Assembly (NCBI RefSeq): GCF_042651965.1 | Contig: NZ_JBHSDY010000003.1 | Span: 186,001-250,000, forward strand | Reading direction: 5' to 3' | Origin: Castellaniella hirudinis | GTDB taxonomy: Bacteria; Pseudomonadota; Gammaproteobacteria; Burkholderiales; Burkholderiaceae_B | DNA: 64,000 nt | Shown: positions 43,904-53,569 of the stretch, piece by piece | How positions within the stretch are numbered: position 1 is the first letter of the stretch | Layout of the letters: each line of letters begins with the position of its first letter | Notes under the pieces: generated by a model | What the model was told of the DNA's origin: nothing | Seen by the model: only the letters and a program-made list of their open reading frames with translations | Databases searched by the model: none | Translations under genes and position numbers: made by a program

Positions 43904-44391
43904 TGACCGCGCCTGCCCGCTTCGAATCCAAAATCCTCGACCGTGCGGCCTGTGAACAGGCCGTGCGTGACGGCCGTTTCCCGCGTCCGCTGATCTTCAC
44001 CAACGGGGTGTTCGACATCCTGCATCGCGGACACGTCACCTATCTGGATCAGGCCGCCCAACTGGGGGCCTCGCTGATCGTGGGCGTGAACACGGACGAT
44101 TCCGTGCGCCGCCTGGGCAAGGGCGACGACCGGCCCCTGAACGCCCAGGCCGACCGCGCCGCCTTGCTGGCCTCGCTGGCTTGTGTGGACGGGGTGGTGC
44201 TGTTCGCCGAGGACACGCCGCTGGAACTGATCCAGGCGCTGCGGCCCGACGTGATCGTCAAGGGCGGCGACTACGACATGGATGCGCTGCCCGAAACCGC
44301 CGTGGTGCAGGGCTGGGGCGGGCAGGCCGTGGCGATTCCCTTCGAGCACCAGCGCTCGACCACGGCGCTGCTGCGCAAGATCCGGGCCTGA
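43903..44391 (+). CDS. rfaE2: D-glycero-beta-D-manno-heptose 1-phosphate adenylyltransferase
   Basis: 162 residues from ATG 43903, starting on the last base of the ubiB stop. It is the nucleotidyltransferase half of HldE as a stand-alone protein: FTNGVFDILHRGHVTYLDQAAQLGASLIVGVNTDDSVRRLGKG, DVIVKGGDYDMDALPE and the ISTTR-type end RSTTALLRKI. It transfers AMP to heptose-1-phosphate, giving ADP-heptose precursors for LPS core. The kinase half is not in the window. It abuts the convergent livK-like gene without a spacer. Confidence 0.93.
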   Translation: MTAPARFESKILDRAACEQAVRDGRFPRPLIFTNGVFDILHRGHVTYLDQAAQLGASLIVGVNTDDSVRRLGKGDDRPLNAQADRAALLASLACVDGVVLFAEDTPLELIQALRPDVIVKGGDYDMDALPETAVVQGWGGQAVAIPFEHQRSTTALLRKIRA

Positions 44392-45528
44392 TCACTGCGC
44401 CAGGGTCTTCGAGCCGTCCTTGTGCCAGACGTAGACCGGAAACTCGAAGTTCTTCAGGTCGCCCTGGCGGTCCCAGGCGATGGGCCCGATCACCGAATCG
44501 ACGGTATGGCTTCTCAGCCAGGCGGCGACGTTCGCCGGGTCGGTGGATTTCGTGTCGGTCATGGCTGCGGCCAGGGCCTGGACGGCTGCGTACGAGGTCA
44601 GCGTCATCGCGCCGGTGGGGTCGCGTTTCTGGTCCGCGAACGCCTGGACGACCGCCTTGTTCTTCGGGTCGGCCGCGAAATCGGGCGGCAGGGTGACGAG
44701 CATGCCCTCCACCGCATCGCCGGCGATGGCGTTGATCTCGCCGTTGCCCACCCCTTCGGAACCCATGAACCGGGCCTTCAGGCCGATCTCGGCGGCTTGC
44801 CTGATCAGCAGGCCCATTTCCGGGTGGTTGCCGCCGAAATACACGAAGTCGATGCCTTCGCTCTTGAGGTGGGTCAGCACCGCCGAATAGTCGATTTCAC
44901 CCAGGTTGATGCTTTGGTAGACCTGGATCTTCATCCCGGCCTTGGTCAGGCTGTCGTGCATGGCCGAGGCGATGCCGTAGCCGTAGGTCTGCTTGTCGTG
45001 CAGGATGGCGATCTTCTTGGGTTTCAGTTTTTCCACGATGTATTTCGTGGCGATGGGGGCCTGCTGGTCAGTCCGGCCGATCGTGCGGAAGACGTAGTGA
45101 TAGCCCTTGCCTTCCGTGACTTCGGGCGCCGTCGAGCCGCCCGTGATCATCAGCACGCCGCTTTCCTCGTAGATGGGGGACGCCGCCACGCTGGTGCCCG
45201 AGCATACGTGCCCGATGACGAACTGGATCTTGTCGTTCAGGACCCGGTTGGCGGCGGCGGGCGCCTGCTTGGGCTCGCAGGCGTCGTCGATGTAGACGAG
45301 CTTGATTTTGCGGCCCAGCACGCCGCCCTGGTCGTTGATTGCCTTGGCGGCGACTTCGATGCCGTCCTTCACCTGGTCGCCGAATTGCGCCACGGGGCCG
45401 GTGATCGGGCCGACGACCGCGATGTTCAGGTCCTTGGCCTGGGCGGATGCCGTGAAAGCGGTCAACGCGGCCAGGCATGAGGCTGCGAGGGCGGTGTGGA
45501 CGCGGGATTGAATCAGGTTTTTTTTCAT
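44392..45528 (-). CDS. Branched-chain-amino-acid-type ABC substrate-binding protein
   Basis: 378 residues with a signal peptide (VHTALAASCLAALTAFTASAQAKD). Leu/Ile/Val-binding fold: NIAVVGPITGPVAQFGDQVKDGIEVAAKAINDQGGVLGRKIKLVYIDDACEPKQAPAAANRVLNDKIQFVIGHVCSGTSVAASPIYEESGVLMITGGSTAPEVTEG. This is the LivK/LivJ class, with the paired Cys and the S-T binding loop. No permease or ATPase genes are nearby. It ends the thioesterase-ligase-hydratase operon; the ligand is likely the acid or an amino-acid-like precursor metabolised by those enzymes. A 30-base gap with AGGAGACAA-type site precedes it. Confidence 0.9.
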   Translation of the reverse strand: MKKNLIQSRVHTALAASCLAALTAFTASAQAKDLNIAVVGPITGPVAQFGDQVKDGIEVAAKAINDQGGVLGRKIKLVYIDDACEPKQAPAAANRVLNDKIQFVIGHVCSGTSVAASPIYEESGVLMITGGSTAPEVTEGKGYHYVFRTIGRTDQQAPIATKYIVEKLKPKKIAILHDKQTYGYGIASAMHDSLTKAGMKIQVYQSINLGEIDYSAVLTHLKSEGIDFVYFGGNHPEMGLLIRQAAEIGLKARFMGSEGVGNGEINAIAGDAVEGMLVTLPPDFAADPKNKAVVQAFADQKRDPTGAMTLTSYAAVQALAAAMTDTKSTDPANVAAWLRSHTVDSVIGPIAWDRQGDLKNFEFPVYVWHKDGSKTLAQ

Positions 45529-45558
45529 GGTTGTCTCCTTGGGTGGATGCGGCGGTGC

Positions 45559-46329
45559 TCAGGCGCGCGGTTTTTTCGTGTCGAGAAACTTCTGGACTCG
45601 CGCATCCGCCTCCGGGTTGGCGAATGCTTCGAGGGTGATGCGTTCTTCGATGTCCAGGGCCCGCCACAACTCCGACCCCAGGTCCTGATGCAGGGTCCGC
45701 TTGAGCCTCGAAATCGAGAATGCCGACTTGCGGCAGATCGCCGCCGCCAGGCCGCGCGCCGTGTCCAGCAGATCCGGACCGGCCACGACGCGGTTCAGAA
45801 GCCCCATCCGGTGCAGCGCGTCGGCGGTCTGCCGCTCGCCCAGCATCAGGAGTTCCATGGCCCGCAGATGGCCGATGGCCCGGGGCAGCAGGTGCGTGAC
45901 GCCGCCGGTCACGAAGTGGCCCCACTCCGTCTCCGGGAAGAAAGCAACGAGGTCGTCGGCCGCGACCACCAGGTCGCAGTTGAGCATCCATTCGAATCCG
46001 CCGCCCACCGCGTAGCCCTGGACTGCGCCGACGACGGGCTTGTCGGAGCGCATGATCCGGTGTGTGATCTCCTGGATGGCGTGGATGTGCCGCTGGATGG
46101 TGTCGGCGTTCTGGCTCTGGATGTCGAATTCCTTCAGGTCATCACCCGAACAGAACGCCCTGCCGTTGCCCCGGAAGATGATCGCCCGGGTCTGCGGATC
46201 CGCGTTGGCCGTTGCGAAAGCCCGGTCGAGGTCCGCGAGCAGGGCGCCGTTGATGGCGTTCAGCCGGTCGGGCCGGTTCAGGACGACATGGCCGATTTCC
46301 CCCTCGGCTTCGTAGAAAGCGGTGGTCAT
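45559..46329 (-). CDS. Enoyl-CoA hydratase/isomerase family protein
   Basis: 256 residues from ATG 46329, with AAGGAG just upstream. Crotonase fold: VVLNRPDRLNAINGALL, oxyanion loop FRGNGRAFCSGDDLKEF, and VVGAVQGYAVGGGFEWMLNCDLVVAADDLVAFFPETEWGHFVTGGVTHLLPR. The usual catalytic Glu pair of hydratases is at the GGGFEW and PETEWGH positions (one kept Glu in each), so hydratase activity is likely. The last residues are Lys/Arg-rich. It starts four bases inside the end of the CoA-ligase gene. Confidence 0.88.
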   Translation of the reverse strand: MTTAFYEAEGEIGHVVLNRPDRLNAINGALLADLDRAFATANADPQTRAIIFRGNGRAFCSGDDLKEFDIQSQNADTIQRHIHAIQEITHRIMRSDKPVVGAVQGYAVGGGFEWMLNCDLVVAADDLVAFFPETEWGHFVTGGVTHLLPRAIGHLRAMELLMLGERQTADALHRMGLLNRVVAGPDLLDTARGLAAAICRKSAFSISRLKRTLHQDLGSELWRALDIEERITLEAFANPEADARVQKFLDTKKPRA

Positions 46330-47642
46330 TTGTGGCTCCTTTCGATGAGCGCCGTCTTGCCGTCCGTGCGCGGCAGGCTGTCCGGCGGTACCAGCGTGAC
46401 GGCGGCGGTGGCGCCCGTGTTCTTGCGGATCGCCTCGTTCAGTTCGGCCTGCGCTGCCGCGTAGGCGTGGGCCTCCAGGCCATGGGCGGCTTCCGCCGTG
46501 ACGGTGATCCGGTCCCAGGGGCCGTTGCCCGCCAGCACGATCCGGAACTGGCCCGTGGACAGGTGCCGCTTGCCGAGAATCGCCTGCTGGACGGAGGAGG
46601 GGAAAATATTGATGCCCCGTACGTTGAACATGTCGTCGGTGCGTCCCGTCACCCTGAAACGCCAGCTGGCGCGGCCGCACCCGCATGGACCGGTGCCGGT
46701 GACGGTGATCACGTCACGGGTCCTGAATCGAACCAGCGGCTGGCATTCCTTGGCCAGATGGGTACACACCAGCTCGCCGGTCGTGCCTTCGGCGATGGGC
46801 TGCGCCGTTCCATCCTGGTCGATGATTTCGACGAACAGTGCGTCCGCGCCATGGAAGTGCAGGTCGGTGCCGTGCTCGCACTGGCTGGCGAAGTTGCTCA
46901 GGACTTCGGACATCCCGTAGTTGGCGTTGCGCACGCCGTATCCCCAGGTTTCTTCCATCGGGCGGCGGAACTCGGGGTTGTCCAGGCCGGCCTCGCCGCC
47001 GAACAGGCCCAGCCTCAGGCCCAGGCTGCGCGGGTCTACGCCGTCCTCGCGGAGGATTTTTTCCAGCAGCGCGGGGTAGGACGGCGTGCAGGAAATGGCT
47101 GTGATGGACAGGCTGCGGATGGTGTCCAGCAGCAGCCGGGTATTGCCCACGCCAAAGGGCACGACGGCGGCGCCTGCGGCTTCCAGCGTCATGTGGTCGG
47201 TGACGCCGCCGGTCCATTGGCAGTAGTTCAGGCAGTGGACGACGCGGTCCGTGGGCCGGAGCCCGGCCGCGTATTGGGCGCGGCCGCCGACCAGGGCGAT
47301 CAGTTCCGCATCCCGCCGGCTGTTGGCCAGTTGCAGCGGCTTGCCGGTGGTGCCGGACGTGCGGTGGATGCGGACCACCCGTTCCTGCGAACTGGCCAGG
47401 TAGTCGCCAAAGGGGTAGTTCGCCTCCTGGCTGTGCCGCAGTTCTTCCTTGCCTGTGAAGGGCAGGTCGGACAAGGTGTCCAGTCCGATGGAGCGGTCCG
47501 CCAGCGGTCCGAATTTCTGGCGGTAGAACACCGAGTTCAGCCGGACGTAGTCCCACTGCGTCCGCCAACGTTCCCACTGGAGCGCGTCGATGGCGGTGGC
47601 GGACAGGGTTTCGAATTCAGGATGCAGCATGGACGCCGCCAT
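46326..47642 (-). CDS. Phenylacetate-CoA ligase-like AMP-forming ligase
   Basis: 438 residues from ATG 47642 (MAASMLHPEFETLSA); ATG 47675 would overlap the thioesterase gene. AMP-binding P-loop IHRTSGTTGKPL, YGMSEV, the PaaK-type Cys-bearing segment CTHLAKECQPLVRFRTRDVI...TGPCGCGRA, GRTDDMFNVRGINIFPSSVQQAIL and a C-terminal DGKTALIER lysine. Length and order match PaaK, which activates phenylacetate and related aryl acids with CoA. No paaABCDE epoxidase genes are present, so another acid is likely. It overlaps the hydratase gene by four bases. Confidence 0.88.
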   Translation of the reverse strand: MAASMLHPEFETLSATAIDALQWERWRTQWDYVRLNSVFYRQKFGPLADRSIGLDTLSDLPFTGKEELRHSQEANYPFGDYLASSQERVVRIHRTSGTTGKPLQLANSRRDAELIALVGGRAQYAAGLRPTDRVVHCLNYCQWTGGVTDHMTLEAAGAAVVPFGVGNTRLLLDTIRSLSITAISCTPSYPALLEKILREDGVDPRSLGLRLGLFGGEAGLDNPEFRRPMEETWGYGVRNANYGMSEVLSNFASQCEHGTDLHFHGADALFVEIIDQDGTAQPIAEGTTGELVCTHLAKECQPLVRFRTRDVITVTGTGPCGCGRASWRFRVTGRTDDMFNVRGINIFPSSVQQAILGKRHLSTGQFRIVLAGNGPWDRITVTAEAAHGLEAHAYAAAQAELNEAIRKNTGATAAVTLVPPDSLPRTDGKTALIERSHK

Positions 47643-47664
47643 GTTCGTTCTCCGGTATGGGTGT

Positions 47665-48069
47665 TTACGGGGCACGGCGCGCGGCCGCTTTTGTTTCGAT
47701 GTCGGCCAGCGGGACGATGGCCCGGCTGTGCCGTCCCTTGGCCACGAGGCCGCCGGAGTCGCTGGCCGTGACGTCGAACCAGAACAGCTTGTCCTCGCGC
47801 CCGCTGTAGCGCGCCTGGCAGTTCAGGGTGTCTCCCACGGAGGTCGGCGCCAGGTGGCGGATCTGGACGTCCACGCCGACAGAGGCTTCTCCCGGTGCGA
47901 GATCGTCCTGGAGCAGGGCTGCGGCCGTCCTTTCCAGTTCTGCGACCAGGAAGGGCGTGCCCAGGACCGAGGGGTAGTGTTCTCCCGCCACGTCCGAAAC
48001 GGAGCGGGCCGTCATGTGTGTTTCGACGCGAACCTGGCGCGTGTGACGGGCTTCGGGTTGCAAGTGCAT
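47665..48069 (-). CDS. Hotdog-fold thioesterase (FlK-like)
   Basis: 134 residues. SVSDVAGEHYPSVLGTPFLVAELERTAAALLQDDLAPGEASVGVDVQIRHLAPTSVGDTLNCQARYSGREDKLFWFDVTASDSGGLVAKGRHSRAIV is the fluoroacetyl-CoA-thioesterase-like pattern (small hotdog enzyme, catalytic Thr/Glu/His positions near GTP, E and RH). ATG 48069 is preceded by AAAGG; ATG 48015 is an alternative. First gene of the catabolic operon, directly below the sigma-54-type promoter at 48108-48123. It could recycle CoA from dead-end thioesters. Confidence 0.8.
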   Translation of the reverse strand: MHLQPEARHTRQVRVETHMTARSVSDVAGEHYPSVLGTPFLVAELERTAAALLQDDLAPGEASVGVDVQIRHLAPTSVGDTLNCQARYSGREDKLFWFDVTASDSGGLVAKGRHSRAIVPLADIETKAAARRAP

Positions 48070-48107
48070 GTGGTGCCTTTTTCAGTGTGCTGTCCTGCAA
48101 TGCACGT

Positions 48108-48123
48108 AGCAAATGCCGTGCCA
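48108..48123 (-). promoter_or_regulatory. Sigma-54 (-24/-12) promoter of the catabolic operon
   Basis: On the minus strand: TGGCAC (48123-48118), five bases, TTGCT (48112-48108), an exact match to the TGGCAC-N5-TTGCW consensus. A start site about 12 bases downstream would leave a leader of about 30 bases before the thioesterase ATG (48069). An NtrC-family activator gene lies on the other side of the region. Confidence 0.85.
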
Positions 48124-48230
48124 ACAGCGCCGATAGCGTGCCGGCAGGGCGCAGCCCAGAGGGGTTTCCTGGGTCTGGACGCACGTTGCACATCAGGCGT
48201 CACCCGGGCAGTGTTCATTTAATTGACGTC

Positions 48231-48259
48231 AAAAATCTTTACATGTAAGATTTTTGAAC
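48231..48259. promoter_or_regulatory. Palindromic site, candidate activator binding site
   Basis: Arms tcaaaaatctt and aagatttttga on each side of tacatgt, one arm with an extra T. It lies about 110-140 bases upstream of the -24 element, the usual place for an enhancer site of a sigma-54 activator, and about 145 bases before the HAD start on the plus strand, so it may also autoregulate. Confidence 0.6.
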
Positions 48260-48401
48260 GGATCGAAAGACGTGTCCGGGCGGCTGTGCGCAGCGCTGCC
48301 CGCCAGAGGGCGGGCGCCTCGGGTCGTGGCATGGATCTTGCTTTGTCTTGATGATGAACCCCCGTGATGAGGGGCCTCACAGGCGCAAAGGAGACTGCGG
48401 A

Positions 48402-49093
48402 ATGGATACATCACAGTACAAGGCCATCACGTTCGATTTTTGGGGCACGCTGGTGGATGTCGAGACCAGCGGCGTAGCCGCCATGGAAGCCGTCGCGGCC
48501 CGGCTGGGCGCCGATCCGTCGCGCGCGGCGGCCTACTACCAGCAGTGGGACGAGGCGACTGTCCGGGGCTATCGCTCGGACCGCTGGAGGCCGTACGTGG
48601 AATGGGCTGCTTTTGGTCTGCGGCAGGTTTTTGCGGCGCAGGCGCCCGCAGGGGATTGGCCGTCGCTGGCGGAAACCTTTGTGGCCGACATGACACGGCA
48701 CGCGCAACCGCATCCCGAGGCGCCGGATGTCATCCGCTTCCTGGGTGAGCGCTATCGCCTGATGCCGATCACCAATATGGACCGGCGGTTTTTCGACGCC
48801 AATCCCTTCCGGTCCCTGTTTGCGCTGACGCTGACTGCAGAGGATGTCCGGGCGTTCAAGCCCTCGGCCCTCATTTTCAAGGCCGCCATCGAGCGGCTGG
48901 CCCTGGAGCCGGGCGAGATCCTGCACGTGTCCCTGGCCCAGTTCGCCGATCTGGAAGGCGCCATGCCGATGGGCATGGACGTGGCCTGGATCAATCGCGG
49001 GGGCGAACCGCTGGGTCGGTTCACGCCCGCCCCGAAGTTTGAATTTTCCGATCTGTCGCCGCTCGTCGGCCTGCTGCCGGGATCGGCGACCGG

Positions 49094-49097
<4 letters not shown>
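48402..49097 (+). CDS. HAD hydrolase, haloacid-dehalogenase type II-like
   Basis: 231 residues from ATG 48402 (AAAGGAG upstream). ITFDFWGTLVDVE replaces the DxD of phosphatases with D-x-W-G-T, as haloacid dehalogenases do (DAYGT); LMPITNMD, FKPSALIFKAAIERL and HVSLAQFADLEGAMPMGMDVAWINR fit the same subfamily (FVSxNxxDxxGA). The substrate may be a 2-haloacid or an unrelated phosphate ester. Its stop overlaps the sigma-54-activator start by four bases, so both are made from one message. Confidence 0.78.
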
Positions 49098-50821
<1,724 letters not shown>

Positions 50822-50855
50822 GCGCGGCGCCGACGGGGTCGGCGCGGCGGAATGC

Positions 50856-51536
50856 TTAGAACTTGAAGCGCGAGCGCGCCGTGCCGCGCAGGGGCTTCAC
50901 GTAGGTGTCGAACAGGTACGCGGTGTCGAAGTTCGCGGCGCTGGTGCGCGTGATGCGGCACACCGTCATGATCGGGCTGTGGCCGACGATGGCCACTAGG
51001 CGGCCGCCCACGGCCAACTGGTATTTCAGCGCGTCGGGCACCGAGGGCACGGAGCCGGTGATCAGGATGGCGTCGAATTCGGCCGTGCCCCAACCCGCAT
51101 GCGCGTCGCCCGTTTCCAGGGTCACGTTGGCGATCTGGTTGCGCGCGAGATTGGCCTGGGCGAAGGCCGACAGGCGGCTTTCGAGTTCGATGCTGGTGAC
51201 CTGCTGGCACAGCCGCGACAGCAAAGCGGCCTGGTAGCCCGAGCCGGTGCCGATTTCCAGCACGCAGTCCGTGGGCTGGAGCAGCAGTTCTTCGGCCAGC
51301 TTGGCCTCGACCTTGGGGGACAGCATGGTCTCGCGGGTGTCGACGCCGTCGATCACCAGCGGCAGTTCCGTGTCCGCGAAGGCCAGGGCGCGCACCTGCG
51401 GCGGGACGAAGCGTTCTCGGGGGATGTCGAAGACGGCCTGCAGCACCCGTTCATCCTGGACGTTCCAGGGGCGGATCTGCTGTTCGACCATGTTGAAGCG
51501 GGCACGATCGGCGTCGGCGATGTCGTTGACGTTCAT
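50856..51536 (-). CDS. Protein-L-isoaspartate O-methyltransferase-like protein
   Basis: 226 residues. Pcm-family motifs: MVEQQIRPWNVQDERVLQAVFDIPRERFVPPQVRALAFADTELPL, MLSPKVEAKLAEELLLQPTDCVLEIGTGSGYQAALLSRL, and VTSIELESRLSAFAQANL. The SAM-binding loop IGTGSGYQ is intact. In Burkholderiales this short form is often placed upstream of tolC and its true substrate is uncertain; tolC is not adjacent here. Promoter-like attata at 51570-51575 (TATAAT on the minus strand) is 34 bases above the ATG. Confidence 0.85.
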   Translation of the reverse strand: MNVNDIADADRARFNMVEQQIRPWNVQDERVLQAVFDIPRERFVPPQVRALAFADTELPLVIDGVDTRETMLSPKVEAKLAEELLLQPTDCVLEIGTGSGYQAALLSRLCQQVTSIELESRLSAFAQANLARNQIANVTLETGDAHAGWGTAEFDAILITGSVPSVPDALKYQLAVGGRLVAIVGHSPIMTVCRITRTSAANFDTAYLFDTYVKPLRGTARSRFKF

Positions 51537-51569
51537 GTCGCGTGGGATACCTGAGTTGATTCGAGTCCG

Positions 51570-51575
51570 ATTATA
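51570..51575 (-). promoter_or_regulatory. Probable -10 element for the pcm-like gene
   Basis: TATAAT on the minus strand, 34 bases upstream of ATG 51536. No good -35 hexamer is seen at 16-18 bases. Confidence 0.4.
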
Positions 51576-51608
51576 GGCCAGCGGTCCGTCCGGCGCGTTT
51601 GCGCGGGA

Positions 51609-52433
51609 TCAGGATTGCGCGGCCGGCCACAGGGCGTGGAAATGGTGCACCGGCCCGTGGCCCGAGCCGACCTGGAGCTGACCGGAGGCGGCGATGGCGC
51701 GTTCCAGCCAGGCCTTGGCGTGGCGGGCGGCCTCGGGCACGTCCTGGGTGCGCGGCAGCAGGGCGGCCATCGCCGCCGACAGCGTGCAGCCGGTGCCGTG
51801 CGTGTTGGGCGTGGCGATGCGCCGGCCGGGCAGCTCGATCAGCCGGTCGCCGTCGTGCAGCAAGTCGATGGTGTCGTCGCCGGGCAGGTGGCCGCCCTTC
51901 AGGAAGACCCAGCGCTCGCCGTCATCGGCCAGCAGCCGGCGCAGGCGCTCGGCCACGCGGCGCATGTCCTTCAGGTTGTCGACCGGGCTCTGGCCCAGCA
52001 GCACGCCGGCCTCCGGCAGGTTGGGGGTGATGACGGTGGACAGCGGGATCAGGCCCTCGCGCAGGGCTTCGACCGCCTGGCGTTCCAGCAGGTGGTCGCC
52101 GCTCTTGGCCACCATCACGGGGTCCAGCACCAGGTGCGCCGGCTTCCAGTGCGCCAGCCGGTCCGCCACGATGCGGGTCACGCCGGCCTGGCCCAGCATG
52201 CCGATCTTCACGGCGTCCACGCGCACGTCGGCAAACAGCGTGTCGATCTGGGCGGCGACGAATTCCGGCGGCACCGGGGCAATGCCGGTGACGGCCTGCG
52301 TATTCTGCGCGGTCAGCGCGGCGATCACGGCCATGCCGTAGGCGCCCAGCGCGCTCATGGTCTTGACGTCGGCCAGGATGCCGGCCCCGCCCGAGGGGTC
52401 CACGCCGGCAATCGACAGAGTATTGGGGATCAT
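51609..52433 (-). CDS. thiD: Hydroxymethylpyrimidine/phosphomethylpyrimidine kinase
   Basis: 274 residues from ATG 52433 (MIPNTLSIAGVDPSGGAGILADVKTMSALGAYGMAVIAALTAQNTQ), the standard ThiD N-terminus. KSGDHLLE, TPNLPEAGVLLG, LKGGHLPGDDTIDLLHDG and the ATP/anion-hole loop TPNTHGTGCTLSAAMAALL are intact. It makes HMP-pyrophosphate for thiamine. Separated from thiG by a terminator and a GC repeat, so probably transcribed on its own. No TPP riboswitch was found upstream. Confidence 0.94.
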   Translation of the reverse strand: MIPNTLSIAGVDPSGGAGILADVKTMSALGAYGMAVIAALTAQNTQAVTGIAPVPPEFVAAQIDTLFADVRVDAVKIGMLGQAGVTRIVADRLAHWKPAHLVLDPVMVAKSGDHLLERQAVEALREGLIPLSTVITPNLPEAGVLLGQSPVDNLKDMRRVAERLRRLLADDGERWVFLKGGHLPGDDTIDLLHDGDRLIELPGRRIATPNTHGTGCTLSAAMAALLPRTQDVPEAARHAKAWLERAIAASGQLQVGSGHGPVHHFHALWPAAQS

Positions 52434-52458
52434 CGCAGGCTCCGTGCGGATAAGAAAG

Positions 52459-52527
52459 GCCCCCACGCTGCGCCTTCGGCTTGCTGCCCCCATCCAATGG
52501 GGGCGGGCCTTGGGACGGCCCGGCGGT
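52459..52527. repeat. GC-rich hairpin repeat (shared with the phoB-ubiE gap)
   Basis: Starts gcccccacgctg and runs through ccccatccaatgggg and gggccttgggacggcccggcgg. The reverse-complement relatives at 39411-39476 share the blocks cagcgtgggggc, ccgccgggccg(c/t)ccc and the C/G-run hairpin. Sequences of this type are common between genes in Alcaligenaceae. It forms at least two stems and lies between thiG and thiD. Confidence 0.7.
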
Positions 52528-52557
52528 AAAAAAACGCCGGAGCGGCGCGCCCCGGCG
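52528..52557 (-). terminator. Rho-independent terminator after thiG
   Basis: On the minus strand: arms cgccggggc / gctccggcg (52557-52549 and 52543-52535, one wobble pair) followed by seven T (52534-52528). It lies 19 bases after the thiG stop. Confidence 0.85.
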
Positions 52558-52575
52558 AGCGGGAGAGCGGAGGGG

Positions 52576-53379
52576 TCAGGCCGCTCGGGTCGAGGGCAGC
52601 AGGCCTTCGGTCGGCGAGCTGGGATCGGCGTCGTAGTATTTGCGCTTGATGCGGCCGGCCAGGTAGGCCTCGCGCCCGGCTTCCACGCCCAGGCGCATGG
52701 CGCGCGCCATCCGGATCGGGTCGCGCGCGCCGGCGATGGCGGTGTTCATCAGGATCGCGTCGCAGCCCAGTTCCATGGCGATGGCGGCATCCGAGGCCGT
52801 GCCCACGCCGGCGTCCACCAGGACGGGGACGCGGGACTGGTCGATGATCAGGCGCAGGTTCCAGGGGTTGACGATGCCCATGCCCGAGCCGATCAGCGAG
52901 GCCAGCGGCATCACCGCCGACACGCCGATGTCTTCCAGCATGCGGCACTGGATCGGATCGTCGCTGCAATACACCATGACCTGGAAGCCGTCGTCCACCA
53001 GCGTGCGCGCGGCGGCCAGGGTTTCCGGCATGTTGGGGAACAGATTGCCGGCGTCGCCCAGGACTTCGAGTTTGACCAGATTGTGGCCGTCCAGCAGCTC
53101 GCGCGCCAGCCGCAGCGTCCGCACGGCATCGTCGGCGGTGTAGCAGCCGGCCGTGTTGGGCAGGATGGTGTAGCGGTCCGGCGACAGGAAATCCAGCAGA
53201 TTGGGTTCCCCCGGATTCTGGCCGATGTTGGTGCGGCGGATGGCGACGGTGACGATTTCCGTGCCGCTGGCCTCGATGGCCTCGCGGGTCTGGTCGAAAT
53301 CGCGGTATTTGCCGGTGCCGACCAGCAGGCGGGACTGGAAGACGCGGTCGGCGATGGTGAGGGTGTCTGGGGCGGTCAT
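52576..53379 (-). CDS. thiG: Thiazole synthase
   Basis: 267 residues from ATG 53379 (MTAPDTLTIADRVFQSRLLVGTGKYRDFDQTREAIEASGTEIVTVAIRRTN). Schiff-base Lys in NLVKLEVLGD, LPNTAGCYTADDAVRTLRLARE, PLASLIGSGMGIVNPWNL and VLVDAGVGTASDAAIAMELGCDAILMNTAIAGARDP are all characteristic. It condenses deoxyxylulose-5-phosphate, dehydroglycine and thiocarboxylated ThiS into the thiazole phosphate. Unusually, no thiS precedes it; the upstream 190 bases contain none. The C-terminal tail ends SSPTEGLLPSTRAA. Confidence 0.95.
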   Translation of the reverse strand: MTAPDTLTIADRVFQSRLLVGTGKYRDFDQTREAIEASGTEIVTVAIRRTNIGQNPGEPNLLDFLSPDRYTILPNTAGCYTADDAVRTLRLARELLDGHNLVKLEVLGDAGNLFPNMPETLAAARTLVDDGFQVMVYCSDDPIQCRMLEDIGVSAVMPLASLIGSGMGIVNPWNLRLIIDQSRVPVLVDAGVGTASDAAIAMELGCDAILMNTAIAGARDPIRMARAMRLGVEAGREAYLAGRIKRKYYDADPSSPTEGLLPSTRAA

Positions 53380-53489
53380 GGTGGCGTGGGCGAACGAAGA
53401 TGCGAAACGGCCGCCGGGGACGGCAGCCTCCTGCAAGGATAATCCATTTGCGGACCTGCGTTTTGTAAAACCCGTCATGGCGGAAAACA

Positions 53490-53519
53490 TTGTAAAAAAA
53501 TATGCCCCTATCGTATAAA
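53490..53519 (+). promoter_or_regulatory. Putative sigma-70 promoter for the second cyclase operon
   Basis: TTGTAA (53490-53495), 18-base spacer, TATAAA (53514-53519), within an AT-rich stretch. The cyclase ATG is 50 bases further, preceded by GGAGAGAGG. Confidence 0.6.
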
Positions 53520-53569
53520 CTGAGTCAAACGTAAGAAAACATATCTTATGGAGAGAGGCAGCCTGAATC

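Larger units (their letters stand above)
48070..48401. other. Divergent regulatory region between the catabolic operon and the HAD/sigma-54-activator genes
   Basis: 332 bases without a gene. It contains the sigma-54-type promoter (48108-48123, minus strand), a 29-base interrupted palindrome (48231-48259) in a short AT-rich island, and an AAAGGAG ribosome site (48387-48393) for the HAD gene. No other sites could be assigned. Confidence 0.8.

Noticed and set aside
52434..53569. TPP riboswitch before thiD or thiG
   Set aside because: The CUGAGA and ACCUGAUCUGG-type conserved blocks were not found in either leader.
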